In this document: in pieces, positions 18,146-27,318 of the stretch
Layout: each line of letters starts with the position of its first letter
Position numbering within the stretch: the stretch's first letter is position 1
From: Niveispirillum sp048066115
Lineage (GTDB): Bacteria > Pseudomonadota > Alphaproteobacteria > Azospirillales > Azospirillaceae
NCBI RefSeq assembly: GCF_048066115.1
Contig: NZ_JBLTYX010000001.1
Span: forward strand, 496,001 to 560,000
Length of the DNA stretch: 64,000 nt
Direction of reading: 5' to 3'
Program-made: the position numbers and the translations under genes
Notes under the pieces: generated by a model
The model's input: only the letters and a program-made list of their open reading frames with translations
Told to the model about the DNA's origin: nothing
Databases searched by the model: none

Positions 18146-19308
18146 AGAAGCCCAACGCCCTTGCCCTTCTCGCCCTGGCGCCGCTACTGGTCCTGCCCGC
18201 CCTGACCGTGACGGCAACGGTACAGGCCGCGTCCACCGCGCAGGCACCGGCGGCCCGCGCCGCCATCGATACGGCGGTGACGCTGGCGCGCTGGCAACTG
18301 GCCCATATGGACAGCAGCCACATTCCCCGCGCCACGGGCGGCACCCGCAATCCGCGCGGCTGGGAACAGGCGGTGTTCTGGATCGGCATGACCGAACTGG
18401 CCGATGCCGGGGCCGCCCCCGACATCGCCAAGGCGGTGATGGAGATGGCCAAGGCCAATGGCTGGCAGCCGGCCAGCCGCCCCTATCACGCCGACGACCA
18501 TGCCATCGCCCAGGCCTATCTCTGGGCGGCGGCCAAGCAGGGGGCCGGGCCGGCGGCGGTGGAACCGACGCGCAAGCTGTTCGATCAGGTGCTGGCCAAT
18601 CCGGCGCGGGTGAACCTAGCCTTCTATGTGCCGCCGTCGGGCTATAACGACGCGGAGTGCTTGAAGCGCTGGTGCTGGTGCGACGCCTTGTTCATGTCGC
18701 CGCCGGTGCTGCTGGAACTGGCGCGGCAGACGGGCGATACGCGTTATCGCGACTTCGCCATGGCGGAATTCTGGGCCACCACCGACTTCCTCTATGATCC
18801 GGCCGAGAGCCTTTATTACCGCGACAGCCGCTTCTTCGAACGCCGCGACGACAAGGCCCGCAAACTGTTCTGGAGCCGGGGCAATGGCTGGGTCCTGGCC
18901 GGCATGGCCCGTTCCATCCCGCTGCTGGAAGCGGGCAGCCCCGACCGGGTGCGAATGGAGGCCCTGTTCAAGGAAATGGCCGTGAAGATCAAGGCCACGC
19001 AGAAGCCGGACGGTTACTGGCCGCCCTCGCTGCTGGGGCCGGAGGACAGCCCGCCGGAAAGCAGCGGCACGGCGTTCTACACCTATGCCATCGCCTGGGG
19101 CGTCACCGCCGGCCTGCTGGACCGCGTGACGTACGAGCCGGTGGCGCGGCGCGGCTGGAACGCGCTCACCCGCTCCATCCAGCCGGACGGTCGTCTGGGC
19201 TGGGTGCAGCAGGTCAGCGACCGGCCGGAACAGGTGGAACCCCAGGACACGCAATATTACGGCGTCGGCGCCTTCCTTCTGGCAGCCAGCGCCGTGTCGA
19301 AACTCTGA
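18142..19308 (+). CDS. Unsaturated glucuronyl/rhamnogalacturonyl hydrolase, GH105/GH88
   Basis: The 388-aa exported enzyme (signal about 1-30) has an alpha6/alpha6-barrel. It should hydrate the 4,5-unsaturated uronic acid at the end of lyase products and release 5-keto-4-deoxyuronate. Visible motifs are YHADDHAIAQAY near residues 115-126, WCWCDALFM near 177-185 with the probable catalytic Asp181, and SRGNGWVLAGMA near 245-256. The family is usually about 370 aa. The gene overlaps the transporter stop by four bases and is followed 23 bp later by kduI, which uses its product. A periplasmic location before transport, as the signal suggests, would mean the transporter carries the released monomer. 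Confidence 0.88.
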   Translation: MKKPNALALLALAPLLVLPALTVTATVQAASTAQAPAARAAIDTAVTLARWQLAHMDSSHIPRATGGTRNPRGWEQAVFWIGMTELADAGAAPDIAKAVMEMAKANGWQPASRPYHADDHAIAQAYLWAAAKQGAGPAAVEPTRKLFDQVLANPARVNLAFYVPPSGYNDAECLKRWCWCDALFMSPPVLLELARQTGDTRYRDFAMAEFWATTDFLYDPAESLYYRDSRFFERRDDKARKLFWSRGNGWVLAGMARSIPLLEAGSPDRVRMEALFKEMAVKIKATQKPDGYWPPSLLGPEDSPPESSGTAFYTYAIAWGVTAGLLDRVTYEPVARRGWNALTRSIQPDGRLGWVQQVSDRPEQVEPQDTQYYGVGAFLLAASAVSKL

Positions 19309-19331
19309 CCGTTCCATCGCCGGAGGCGACC

Positions 19332-20168
19332 TTGTTCGAAAAGACCTATTACGCGACGCATCCCACCATGATGGACGGGGCGTCGAATGAGGAGCTGCGC
19401 GACCGTTATCTGGTCGGCGGCCTGTTCCGTACGGGCGAACTGGTGCTGACCTATTCGCATGGCGAACGGTTCATCATCGGCGGCGTGGTGCCGACGGGAG
19501 GTGCCCTGTTCCTGCCCGTGCAGACGGAGCCCGCCAGTGCCGCCGGCCACCCGCTGCTGGAACGCCGCGAAATGAGCGTCGTCAATATCGGTAGCGATGC
19601 GGGTGCGGTGGAAGTCGATGGCCAGCGCCTGGACCTCGCCCCGCGTGAGGCGCTGTACATCCCCATGGGCAGCAAGGATGTGCGCTTTTCGGGCGATGGG
19701 GCCCGTTTCTACCTGCTGAGCGTGCCGGCGCATCGCGCCTGTGCCCTGCGCAAGCTGAGCCTGGATGAAGTGAAGCCGATGCATCGCGGCAGCCTGGAGA
19801 CCTCCAACGCCCGCTCCATCTATCAGCTGATCCTGCCGCACACCTGCGACAGCGCCTCGCTCTGCCTGGGCATGACCATCCTGGAGCCGGGCAGCGTGTG
19901 GAACACCATGCCGCCGCACCTGCATGAACGGCGGTCGGAGATCTATCTCTATTTCGATCTGGAGCCCGATGACCGGGTCTTCCACTATATGGGCCAGCCC
20001 GACCAGTTGCGCCACATGGTGATGGGCAACGAGGAGGTGGTGATCTCCCCGCCCTGGTCGGTGCATATGGGTTGCGGGACACGATCCTACAGCTTCATCT
20101 GGGCCATGGCCGGGGAGAACCTCGATTACAACGACATGGATGTGCAGGACATTTGTCAGCTCTGTTGA
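19332..20168 (+). CDS. kduI: 5-keto-4-deoxyuronate isomerase
   Basis: The 278-aa protein has exactly the length of Escherichia coli KduI and should convert 5-keto-4-deoxyuronate to 2,5-diketo-3-deoxygluconate in the cytoplasm. The zinc ligands known for the family fall at the same numbers: His196 and His198 in PPHLHE, Glu203, and His245 in PWSVHMG. The start is TTG at 19332, eight bases after GGAGGC, and gives the conserved MFEKTYYATHP beginning. It is the last gene of the MFS-GH105-kduI operon. No kduD was seen beside it. It ends two bases before the convergent serine hydrolase stop. Confidence 0.93.
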   Translation: MFEKTYYATHPTMMDGASNEELRDRYLVGGLFRTGELVLTYSHGERFIIGGVVPTGGALFLPVQTEPASAAGHPLLERREMSVVNIGSDAGAVEVDGQRLDLAPREALYIPMGSKDVRFSGDGARFYLLSVPAHRACALRKLSLDEVKPMHRGSLETSNARSIYQLILPHTCDSASLCLGMTILEPGSVWNTMPPHLHERRSEIYLYFDLEPDDRVFHYMGQPDQLRHMVMGNEEVVISPPWSVHMGCGTRSYSFIWAMAGENLDYNDMDVQDICQLC

Positions 20169-20170
20169 AG

Positions 20171-21358
20171 TTATTTGCCTGAAGCCACCGCCTGGAAATA
20201 GGCCAGCGTCTCGTTCTCCAGGGCGCGGACCCAGGCGGTGGGCCAGTGGGACAGTTTCACGATGACGGTCCGGCTGGCCGGATCAACCCAGATGAATTGG
20301 CCATGCACACCCTTGGCCATGAAGGCATCGCTGTCCGGCAGGGTCCACCACTGGAACTGGTAACCCTGGACCCGGTCCGGGGCCGCCGGTTCCGTGCCCT
20401 GCGGCACGGTTGACTGCACCACCCAGGCGGCGGGCACCACCTGCCTGCCATTGGCCTTGCCGCCATTCAGCATCATCAGGCCCAGCCGGCCATAATCGCG
20501 CAGCCGGGCGTTGAAGCCGGCACCCGACCAGGCCCGGCCCACACCCGGCGGCCCGTCCAGCAGCCAGTAACCCGCCGCCTCCATCCCCGCCGGCTTCCAC
20601 AGCCGGTCGGCCATGTAGTCGGCCAGGGGCCGCTTGACGGCGCGTTCCAGCACCCAGCCCAATACTCCCGTCTCCAAAGTGGAGTAATTGAAGAACTCGC
20701 CGGGCAGATGGTCGCGGCCGATACCCGTCGCCATGTCGGCGAAGCGGGCCCGGCCGGTGACCATGCTGTTCTCGTACAATTCCTCCATCTGGCTTTTCTG
20801 GCCGAATCCATAGGTCTCCCGGAAAGCCGCACCGGAGCGCATCAACAGGGCCTGACGGATGGTCACGTCCTTATAACCGTCACCCACCAGTTCCGGGACA
20901 TAGCGGGTCAGCGGATCATCGACGCTGCCGATCAACCCATCCTCGATCGCCAGCCCGATCAGCAGCGACGTGATGGATTTCGCCATGGAGAAGGAGATGA
21001 ACCGCGTCTCCGGCCCGCTATTGTTGCGGTAGATCTCATGCACGATGCGCCCGTCGCGGATGACCAGCATGGCATTGGTGCGGGTACGTTCCAGGAAGTC
21101 CGCCGTCGTGCGGCGCTGGCCCTCGAACTCATAGGTGATGTCCAGCGCGCTTATGTCTTCCGGCAGCTTCCAGACCTTGGCGCCATTGGCCACGGGTGCC
21201 GTATCGAAAATCTCGTCCATGTGGCGGAAGGCCAGGCCGTTCAGCTTTTCCCCATAGAGTGCGCGGCGCGCCTCCTGCTGGCTGGGGGAAACCTGCGCGT
21301 TGGCCGGCAGGGTCAGCAGGGCGAGCGCCAGGGCGCAGCGGATCATCGGTGATTTCAT
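20171..21358 (-). CDS. Exported serine hydrolase of the beta-lactamase/6-aminohexanoate-dimer hydrolase class
   Basis: The 395-aa protein has a Sec signal (about 1-21, ending ANAQ). The serine beta-lactamase fold shows SMAKS at 124-128 (nucleophile Ser124, Lys127) and YSTLE at 225-229 as the Tyr-containing second motif. The SxxK and YxN-like pair is shared by class C beta-lactamases, carboxylesterases EstB and nylon-dimer hydrolases. This sequence is closer to the last group by layout (YRNNSGPETRFISFSMAKS). Substrate is unknown. AGGAG lies six bases before ATG. A TetR gene begins upstream on the same strand and ends four bases before it, so the two form one unit. Confidence 0.8.
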   Translation of the reverse strand: MKSPMIRCALALALLTLPANAQVSPSQQEARRALYGEKLNGLAFRHMDEIFDTAPVANGAKVWKLPEDISALDITYEFEGQRRTTADFLERTRTNAMLVIRDGRIVHEIYRNNSGPETRFISFSMAKSITSLLIGLAIEDGLIGSVDDPLTRYVPELVGDGYKDVTIRQALLMRSGAAFRETYGFGQKSQMEELYENSMVTGRARFADMATGIGRDHLPGEFFNYSTLETGVLGWVLERAVKRPLADYMADRLWKPAGMEAAGYWLLDGPPGVGRAWSGAGFNARLRDYGRLGLMMLNGGKANGRQVVPAAWVVQSTVPQGTEPAAPDRVQGYQFQWWTLPDSDAFMAKGVHGQFIWVDPASRTVIVKLSHWPTAWVRALENETLAYFQAVASGK

Positions 21359-21361
21359 CGG

Positions 21362-22042
21362 CTACTCCTGGGGTTCGGTGCGGTGGACGGCATAGGGCGG
21401 CGGGGGCGGTTCCCCGCCCTCGATGGCAGGGGCCAGCAGGGCGATGGCCCCATCCGCCAGCCGATCGATCCCGTGGGATAGCGACTGCCCGGCATGGGAC
21501 CAGTAGAGCCAGAGGGCGGAGTTCAGGAAGAAGACATGCGTGGCCAGATCATACAGGGCCGCGTCCGGCCAGGTCGATCCGAAGCGCTTCAGATGCCCGA
21601 TGATGATATCGGCGAACATGTCGGCATGCCGGCGGGAAATGGCGCGCAAGTCGGGGAAATGCTCCATGGCCTCGTTCATCGACAGGTCGAAATCGATGGC
21701 GGCCTCCTCCCGCTTGATATGGGTGATCCAGGCGCGGATGAAGCCACGCCAGTCGCCATCGGCAACAACCACCGGCGCTGTCGCGATGGCCCGGATATCG
21801 GCCAGCTTCAACTCGTACAAAGCCAGGATGATGGCTTCCTTGTTGGGGAAATACTGATAGATCGACCCGACGGAGATGCCCGATTCCCGGGCGATGTTGG
21901 GGGTGGTCACCCCCTTGGGCCCGTCACGTTTCAGCAGGCGGTGCGTGGCCTCCAGCAGACGGCGGATGCTTTCCTTAGAGCGTTCCTGCACTGGCACCTT
22001 GCGCGGCCGCAGCGGTGCGTCCGGCTTCTGCTTCTCGTCCAT
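21362..22042 (-). CDS. TetR family transcriptional regulator
   Basis: The 226-aa protein has an N-terminal TetR helix-turn-helix at about residues 20-70 (LLKRDGPKGVTTPNIARESG, then SVGSIYQYFPNKEAI). A helical ligand-binding domain of about 150 residues follows. The start at ATG 22042 has AAGG upstream; a GTG two codons earlier is possible. It is divergent from an esterase gene and followed by a serine hydrolase. A near-perfect palindrome in the divergent region is a likely operator, so it probably represses both hydrolases in response to a small hydrophobic ligand. Confidence 0.88.
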   Translation of the reverse strand: MDEKQKPDAPLRPRKVPVQERSKESIRRLLEATHRLLKRDGPKGVTTPNIARESGISVGSIYQYFPNKEAIILALYELKLADIRAIATAPVVVADGDWRGFIRAWITHIKREEAAIDFDLSMNEAMEHFPDLRAISRRHADMFADIIIGHLKRFGSTWPDAALYDLATHVFFLNSALWLYWSHAGQSLSHGIDRLADGAIALLAPAIEGGEPPPPPYAVHRTEPQE

Positions 22043-22135
22043 CCCCACCTTCCCGCCGGCCGATCATCGACCCCCGCCCCCTCCATTGCCGCAAAGCGTG
22101 TCACCCCGTCAATCAGGGGCTTGTCCAAAATACAA

Positions 22136-22155
22136 ATATGAATAAACATTCGTAT
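22136..22155. promoter_or_regulatory. Putative TetR operator
   Basis: ATATGAAT-AAAC-ATTCGTAT is an inverted repeat matching at 7 of 8 arm positions. It lies in the short gap between the divergent TetR and esterase genes and stands out by low GC content. Size and place fit a TetR dimer site. Confidence 0.5.
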
Positions 22156-22193
22156 CATTGACGTATTTCCGATCCACCCCGAATGATCCCGAG

Positions 22194-23393
22194 ATGATGA
22201 CGAAACGATTGGTTCCCTTGATGCTGATCCTAGGCATGCTGGTTTCCGGCTGTGATGGTGACACGTCCCCGCTCCTGCTGGCCCCGCCCGACATCACCCT
22301 GACCGACCAGGAAAAGACGGAGCTGGCTGCCGGTCTGAAGCCGGAAAGCTGGTTCCTGGGGCAGCTGAAGGGCCCGCGCGAGAAGCTGGACGGCGATCCG
22401 CTGGACCCCAAGCTGCAATTCCTGTTCGAACAGACCCGCCCCGCCGCTTCGGCGGAGACGTTCAAGAGCGAGATGGCGCTGTTCGCAACGGCGGAGGGGC
22501 GGGCCGCCATCCGCAGCGGCACCGACCGCCGCTGGACCGTGCGCACCGCCCTGTCGTCCGACATGGCGTCGGTGGAGGATAGGACCGTCAAGGGTCGTGG
22601 CGGCAACGACATTCCCATCCGTATCTACAGGCCGAAGGTCGCCGACGCCGGTGCCCTGCCCGTCCTGGTCTATTTCCATGGGGGCGGCTTCGTCTTCGCC
22701 AGTATCAAGGCCATGGACCGGGCCGTGCGCCTGATGGCCAACGAGGCGGGGATGATCGTCGTTTCCGTCGATTACCGGCTGGCCCCGGAAACCCCCTATC
22801 CCGCCGCCCATGACGATGCGGAGGATGCATGGCTGTGGGTCAGGGCCAATGCCGCCAGCTTAGGCGGCGATCCCGAACGCCTGGCCATGGGCGGCGACAG
22901 CGCCGGCGGGCACCTGACGGCGGTCACCTCGCTGCGCCAGGTTGCCGCCGGACGGCCAGGGCCGCTTTACCAGTTGCTCTATTATCCGGCCCTGACCATG
23001 GAAACCGATGACGGTTCCTACAGACTGTTCAGCAAGGGTTACGGGCTGGACCGACCCTTCATCGATGCGGTGATCGGGATGGCGTTCCCCGATCCCGCCA
23101 CCCGCGCCAGCCCGGAAGGCAGTCCGCTGAACGCCCACAGCCTGAAGGGTATGCCGGCCACCATCCTGGTCACCGCCGGCTTCGACCCGCTGCGCGACCA
23201 GGGGCGGCGCTTCGCCCGCCGGCTGGAGGAGGATGGGGTCAGCGTCACCTATCTGAATTACGGCTCCCTGACCCACAGCTTCCTCAACTGGTCCGGCGTC
23301 ATCGGGGAGGCGGAACATGCCGCCCGCCAGACGGCATCCCTGCTGGGCCAGGCCATCCGCAGCCGGCCGGGGGCGCTGGCCACCGGGAACTGA
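22194..23393 (+). CDS. HSL-family (bacterial hormone-sensitive lipase) esterase, lipoprotein
   Basis: The 399-aa protein is an alpha/beta hydrolase with a lipoprotein signal (LVSGC near residue 20) that would anchor it in the cell envelope. The oxyanion motif HGGGF, the nucleophile elbow GDSAGGH, an Asp in TAGFDPLRDQG and a His in LTHSF form the expected HSL triad. It should hydrolyse short- or medium-chain esters; acetyl or feruloyl groups on plant polymers are possible but unproven. Two adjacent ATG codons (22194 and 22197) are possible starts; the ribosome-binding site is weak. It is divergent from the TetR gene. Confidence 0.85.
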   Translation: MMTKRLVPLMLILGMLVSGCDGDTSPLLLAPPDITLTDQEKTELAAGLKPESWFLGQLKGPREKLDGDPLDPKLQFLFEQTRPAASAETFKSEMALFATAEGRAAIRSGTDRRWTVRTALSSDMASVEDRTVKGRGGNDIPIRIYRPKVADAGALPVLVYFHGGGFVFASIKAMDRAVRLMANEAGMIVVSVDYRLAPETPYPAAHDDAEDAWLWVRANAASLGGDPERLAMGGDSAGGHLTAVTSLRQVAAGRPGPLYQLLYYPALTMETDDGSYRLFSKGYGLDRPFIDAVIGMAFPDPATRASPEGSPLNAHSLKGMPATILVTAGFDPLRDQGRRFARRLEEDGVSVTYLNYGSLTHSFLNWSGVIGEAEHAARQTASLLGQAIRSRPGALATGN

Positions 23394-23599
23394 CTGCTGG
23401 GAACTGACCTTATGCCGGGGCGGTGATACACCGCCCCGGTACCTGCCGTTTCGCCGCCGAATGACGGCGCTTCGCCGCGATTTTGCCTGCATATTGTCCG
23501 TTCGCCGACTTCTCCCCGGCTGGAATGAGGGGCACCATGCCCTTGCAATTCCAACGCAAAGCCACGCCCGGCGCCCTCCGCCGACTGGGGAGATTTCCG

Positions 23600-24631
23600 A
23601 TGAGCCATCTGCACGCGCTGACCGCTGCCATTCTGGGCGCGGATAATGCGACACGCCTGCTGGACCTGTTCGACATCCGCCCGGCCCTGCGCGACACGGA
23701 GGGGGCGGAGGTGCCGCGGGCGGTGATTGCCAAGGCGTTGACCATCGTGCTGTTCCAGCGTCTGCTGGACGAGGTGCCGGAGGGCGCACGTTATGTGCGT
23801 GAACAGGCGCCCAAGGCCAAGCTGGTGTTCGACCATGGCGCGCTGCGTACCGTGGCTGCCAATCTGGGCGACCTGCCGGGCGGCACCGCCGCCTTCGGCC
23901 GCATCCTGGAACCGCTGGGCTATGCCGTGGCCGGCGTCTATCCGCTGGAACGGCTGCGCATGACCGGCCGGGCCTATGCCCATCGCGACTTCCCCGAGGA
24001 TATCGCCCAGTATTTCGTCAGCGAAATCCATGTGGAGCGGTTCACGCCCAAGGCCCAGGACGCGGCCCGCGCCATTTTCGGCCGGTCGTCCGATCCGCTG
24101 GATGGCTGGGTCAAGGCGTTGCTGGACCGGCTGTCGCGCCGCCACAGCCTGCCTTTGTCCGAAGCCATCGCCCTGCTGCCGCAGTTGGCCCACGCGTTCG
24201 ATCGCCATCACCCGACCCCGCGTCTGGCGGATTATGAGACGGTGCTGGCGGAATCCGCCGAGCTGGCCTGGATTTCGACGGAGGGCAACCGTTTCAACCA
24301 CGCCACTGACCGCGTGCCCGACGTCATCGCCCATGCCGACGAACTGAAATCCCGCGGCTTCCCGATGAAGGAGGCGGTGGAGATTTCCGCTGGCGGTACC
24401 GTGCGTCAGACCGCCATCCGTGCCGCCCAGGTGCAGCGGCATTTCATGGCGGCCGACGGGTCCGTCATTACCCGCGCCGTGCCGGGCAGCTTCTACGAGT
24501 TCATTTCCCGCGATGCCGTCACCGTGGCCAATGATGCGGCCCCCAAGGGCCTGGACCTGCGGTTCGACAGTGCCAACGCCCAGGGCATCTTCAAGATGAC
24601 CGCCGCCGGGACCGGCAATGGCCGGGCCTGA
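23600..24631 (+). CDS. hglS: 2-oxoadipate dioxygenase/decarboxylase (HglS-like, DUF1338)
   Basis: The 343-aa protein belongs to the DUF1338/VOC-like family whose Pseudomonas putida member HglS converts 2-oxoadipate and O2 to D-2-hydroxyglutarate. Three metal ligands appear with the right spacing: His79 in FDHGALRT, His234 in RFNHATDR and Glu300 in SFYEFISRD; the P. putida ligands are His70, His226 and Glu294. ATG at 23600 follows GGGGAGA; an in-frame ATG 22 codons upstream also has a fair site and would add a basic leader. Its 3' end overlaps the FAD dehydrogenase gene by 14 bp, and that enzyme type uses its product. Confidence 0.87.
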   Translation: MSHLHALTAAILGADNATRLLDLFDIRPALRDTEGAEVPRAVIAKALTIVLFQRLLDEVPEGARYVREQAPKAKLVFDHGALRTVAANLGDLPGGTAAFGRILEPLGYAVAGVYPLERLRMTGRAYAHRDFPEDIAQYFVSEIHVERFTPKAQDAARAIFGRSSDPLDGWVKALLDRLSRRHSLPLSEAIALLPQLAHAFDRHHPTPRLADYETVLAESAELAWISTEGNRFNHATDRVPDVIAHADELKSRGFPMKEAVEISAGGTVRQTAIRAAQVQRHFMAADGSVITRAVPGSFYEFISRDAVTVANDAAPKGLDLRFDSANAQGIFKMTAAGTGNGRA

Positions 24632-26027
24632 CGCCGGGCTGGTCGGTGCCCTGGCCGCTATCGTCGGCGACCGTCATGTCCTGACCGATGAAGGCGACAT
24701 GGAACCCTATGTCAGCGCCTTCCGCTATGGCGGCGGGCGGGCGGGGCTGGTGGTGCTGCCGGCGGATACGGCTCAGGTCGCGGCGATCCTGCGCCATTGC
24801 CATGGTGCCGGCGTGCGGGTGGTGCCGCAGGGTGCCAATACCGGGCTGGCCGGCGCGTCGGTACCCGACGGTTCCGGCAGTCAGGTGGTGCTGAGCCTGA
24901 AGCGCCTGATCGGGCGGTTCGACCTGGACCGGGCCAACCGCGCCGTCACGCTGGATGCCGGCTGGGACCTGGACCGGCTGAACGAACGGCTGGAGGCCGA
25001 CGGGCTGTGGTTTCCCATCGATATTTCCGCCAGCCCCAGCGTCGGCGGCATGATTTCCACCAATGCCGGCGGGTCGCGCGTGCTGCGGTACGGGGACGTG
25101 CGCCATAATGTGCTGGGGGTGGAGGTGGTGCTGCCCGACGGCACCATCACGGCCGACCTGCGGGGCCTGCGCAAGAACAGCGCCGGGCTGGACCTGAAAC
25201 AGCTGTTCATCGGCACGGGCGGCAGCTTCGGCATCGTCACCGGTGCCGTGCTGAACCTGCTCCCCCGCCCGCGCCAGACGGCCACCGCCCTGGTCGTGCC
25301 GCGCGGCGGTGACGGGGTGGGCGATCTGCTGGCCCTGTGCGAGGATCGGGCGGGTGAATTCCTGTCGGCGTTCGAGAGCATGACGGGACCGGCCCTGTCG
25401 GCCGCCCTGCATCACCGGCCGCAACTGCGCAACCCGTTCGGCGGCACCGTGCCCGATGAATGCATCCTAGTGGAGCTGATGTCGGCCACCGGCCGCGACA
25501 GCGGGCTGGACCTGGAGGCGCTGCTGCTGGGCTTGCTGGAACAGGGGTACGAGACCGGCGTGATTGTCGACGCCATACCCGGTCCGCCGGCCGATCTCTG
25601 GGCCCTGCGCCATGCCATTTCAGAAGGGTTGCGTGGGCTGGGCCGGGTCATCGGGCTGGACGTGTCGCTGCCGCGCGGCCGGATGACTTCATTCCGCCGG
25701 GCCGCGACGGATTGGGTGCGCACGCACCATCCCGACCTGCTGATCTGCGGTTTCGGCCATCGCGGCGACGGGGGCGACCATTTCAATCTGGTCATCCCAA
25801 AGGACCGTGACGCTGCCTTCCCGGCCAACACCGTGTCCGCCATCCGCCAGGGGCTGTATCGGCTGCTGGTGGAGGATTTCAGCGGTTCCTATAGCGCCGA
25901 GCATGGCATCGGCCCCGTCAACCTGTCCTATCATCAGACCTTCGCCGACCCAATCCAGCAGCATCTTTCCCGCCTGATCCAGACCCATCTGGACCCGGCC
26001 GGAATGCTGGGCCGCGTCCGCTGGTAA
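24618..26027 (+). CDS. FAD-linked D-2-hydroxyglutarate-type dehydrogenase
   Basis: The 469-aa flavoprotein has an FAD_binding_4 domain (about 35-210; RVVPQGANTGLAGASVP loop near residue 75) and an FAD-oxidase C domain. The metal-site signature GHRGDGGDHFNL lies near residue 380 and EHGIG near 430. The family oxidises D-2-hydroxyacids such as D-lactate, glycolate and D-2-hydroxyglutarate. Overlap with the HglS-like gene makes D-2-hydroxyglutarate to 2-oxoglutarate the best guess, completing 2-oxoadipate breakdown. Electrons probably pass to an ETF or quinone carrier. It is followed 23 bp later by an aminotransferase. Confidence 0.85.
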   Translation: MAGPDAGLVGALAAIVGDRHVLTDEGDMEPYVSAFRYGGGRAGLVVLPADTAQVAAILRHCHGAGVRVVPQGANTGLAGASVPDGSGSQVVLSLKRLIGRFDLDRANRAVTLDAGWDLDRLNERLEADGLWFPIDISASPSVGGMISTNAGGSRVLRYGDVRHNVLGVEVVLPDGTITADLRGLRKNSAGLDLKQLFIGTGGSFGIVTGAVLNLLPRPRQTATALVVPRGGDGVGDLLALCEDRAGEFLSAFESMTGPALSAALHHRPQLRNPFGGTVPDECILVELMSATGRDSGLDLEALLLGLLEQGYETGVIVDAIPGPPADLWALRHAISEGLRGLGRVIGLDVSLPRGRMTSFRRAATDWVRTHHPDLLICGFGHRGDGGDHFNLVIPKDRDAAFPANTVSAIRQGLYRLLVEDFSGSYSAEHGIGPVNLSYHQTFADPIQQHLSRLIQTHLDPAGMLGRVRW

Positions 26028-26050
26028 TCCCATCCCACCCGGAGCCGACA

Positions 26051-27238
26051 ATGATCACCGACAGCGCCCTGATGAACACCTATGCCCGCCAGGATGTGGC
26101 CTTCACGGGTGGTGAAGGCGCCTGGCTGGTGGATGAGCGCGGGGAGCGATATCTGGATTTCTCGTCGGGCATCGGGGTCACCAGTCTGGGCCATGGCCAT
26201 CCGGCGGTGGTCGGGGCGCTGATGGAACAGGCGGGCCGCCTCTGGCACTGTTCCAACAATGTCCGCATTCCGTTGCAGGAACTGGCGGCCCGCCGGCTGG
26301 TCGATCACTCCTTCGCCGAGAAAGTGTTCTTCTGCAATTCCGGCGGGGAGGCGATGGAAGCCGCCCTGAAGCTGGCCCGCTATACCCAGAAGAAGCTGGG
26401 AAATCCGGATCGCTGGCGCACCATCGTGTTCGAAGGCGCCTTCCATGGCCGTACCCTGGCCACGGTGACGGCGGGCGGTCAGCCCAAATATACCGGTGGG
26501 TTCGAACCGCTGGTCGATGGGTTCGACCGGGCGCGCTTCAACGATCTTGCATCGGTGGAGGCGCTGATCGGCCCGCAGACCGCCGCCATCATGCTGGAGC
26601 CGATCATGGGTGAAGGCGGGGTGCGGGTGGCCGAACCCGCCTTCATGCAGGGGCTGCGGGGCTTGTGCGACCGGCACGGGCTACTGCTGATCCTGGACGA
26701 GGTGCAGACGGGCATCGGCCGCACCGGCCGGCTGTTCGCCCATGAGGGACAGTTCGCCGGCACCGGCATGCGGCCTGACATCGTCGCCACGGCCAAGGGG
26801 CTGGGGGCGGGCTTTCCCGTCGGCGCCTGTCTGGCGGTGGGGCCGGCCGCCACCGCCTTCACCCCCGGTGTGCATGGCACCACCTTCGGCGGCAATCCGC
26901 TGGCCATGGCGGTCGCGGGGGCGGTGCTGGATCAGGTGCTGGCGCCCGGTTTCCTGACGCGGGTGCAGGAGGTGGGGGAACTGCTGGAACGTCGCCTGCG
27001 CAACTTGCAGGCGGCCTTTCCGGCGCTGATCCAGGAGGTGCGGGGGCGTGGCCTGATGCGCGGCCTGCGCCTGATCGTGCCGCCGCCCGATCTGGTGCGT
27101 GCCGCCCTGGCGCAGCGCCTGCTGCTGGTCGGGGCCGGTGATAATACCGTCCGCCTGCTGCCGCCCCTGATCATCGGGGAAGCGGAGGTGGAGCTGGCGG
27201 TGGAGAAGCTGTTCCAGGCATTGCGCACCCTGACCTGA
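26051..27238 (+). CDS. Class III PLP aminotransferase (acetylornithine/2-aminoadipate type)
   Basis: The 395-aa enzyme has the ArgD-like layout: FLDFSSGIGV near residue 35, FFCNSGGEAMEAALKLAR near residue 95, LDEVQTGIGRTG near residue 217, and the PLP lysine in TAKGLGAGFPVG near residue 245. Length equals ArgD. It could serve arginine synthesis. Its position after HglS and the 2-hydroxyglutarate dehydrogenase suggests instead that it makes 2-oxoadipate from 2-aminoadipate or acts on another omega-amino compound. Class III enzymes often accept several substrates, so function remains inferred from context. Confidence 0.8.
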   Translation: MITDSALMNTYARQDVAFTGGEGAWLVDERGERYLDFSSGIGVTSLGHGHPAVVGALMEQAGRLWHCSNNVRIPLQELAARRLVDHSFAEKVFFCNSGGEAMEAALKLARYTQKKLGNPDRWRTIVFEGAFHGRTLATVTAGGQPKYTGGFEPLVDGFDRARFNDLASVEALIGPQTAAIMLEPIMGEGGVRVAEPAFMQGLRGLCDRHGLLLILDEVQTGIGRTGRLFAHEGQFAGTGMRPDIVATAKGLGAGFPVGACLAVGPAATAFTPGVHGTTFGGNPLAMAVAGAVLDQVLAPGFLTRVQEVGELLERRLRNLQAAFPALIQEVRGRGLMRGLRLIVPPPDLVRAALAQRLLLVGAGDNTVRLLPPLIIGEAEVELAVEKLFQALRTLT

Positions 27239-27318
27239 CCGTTGCGTCAAATCAGTTCGCAAGCGGTGCGACCCTGCTAGAATGCCGGCGGTCCAACCTG
27301 CTGCACGGCTTTGACGAG

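Noticed and set aside
26051..27238. Aminotransferase named argD
   Set aside because: Sequence alone does not separate acetylornithine from 2-aminoadipate or other omega-amino substrates, and the neighbours point away from arginine synthesis.
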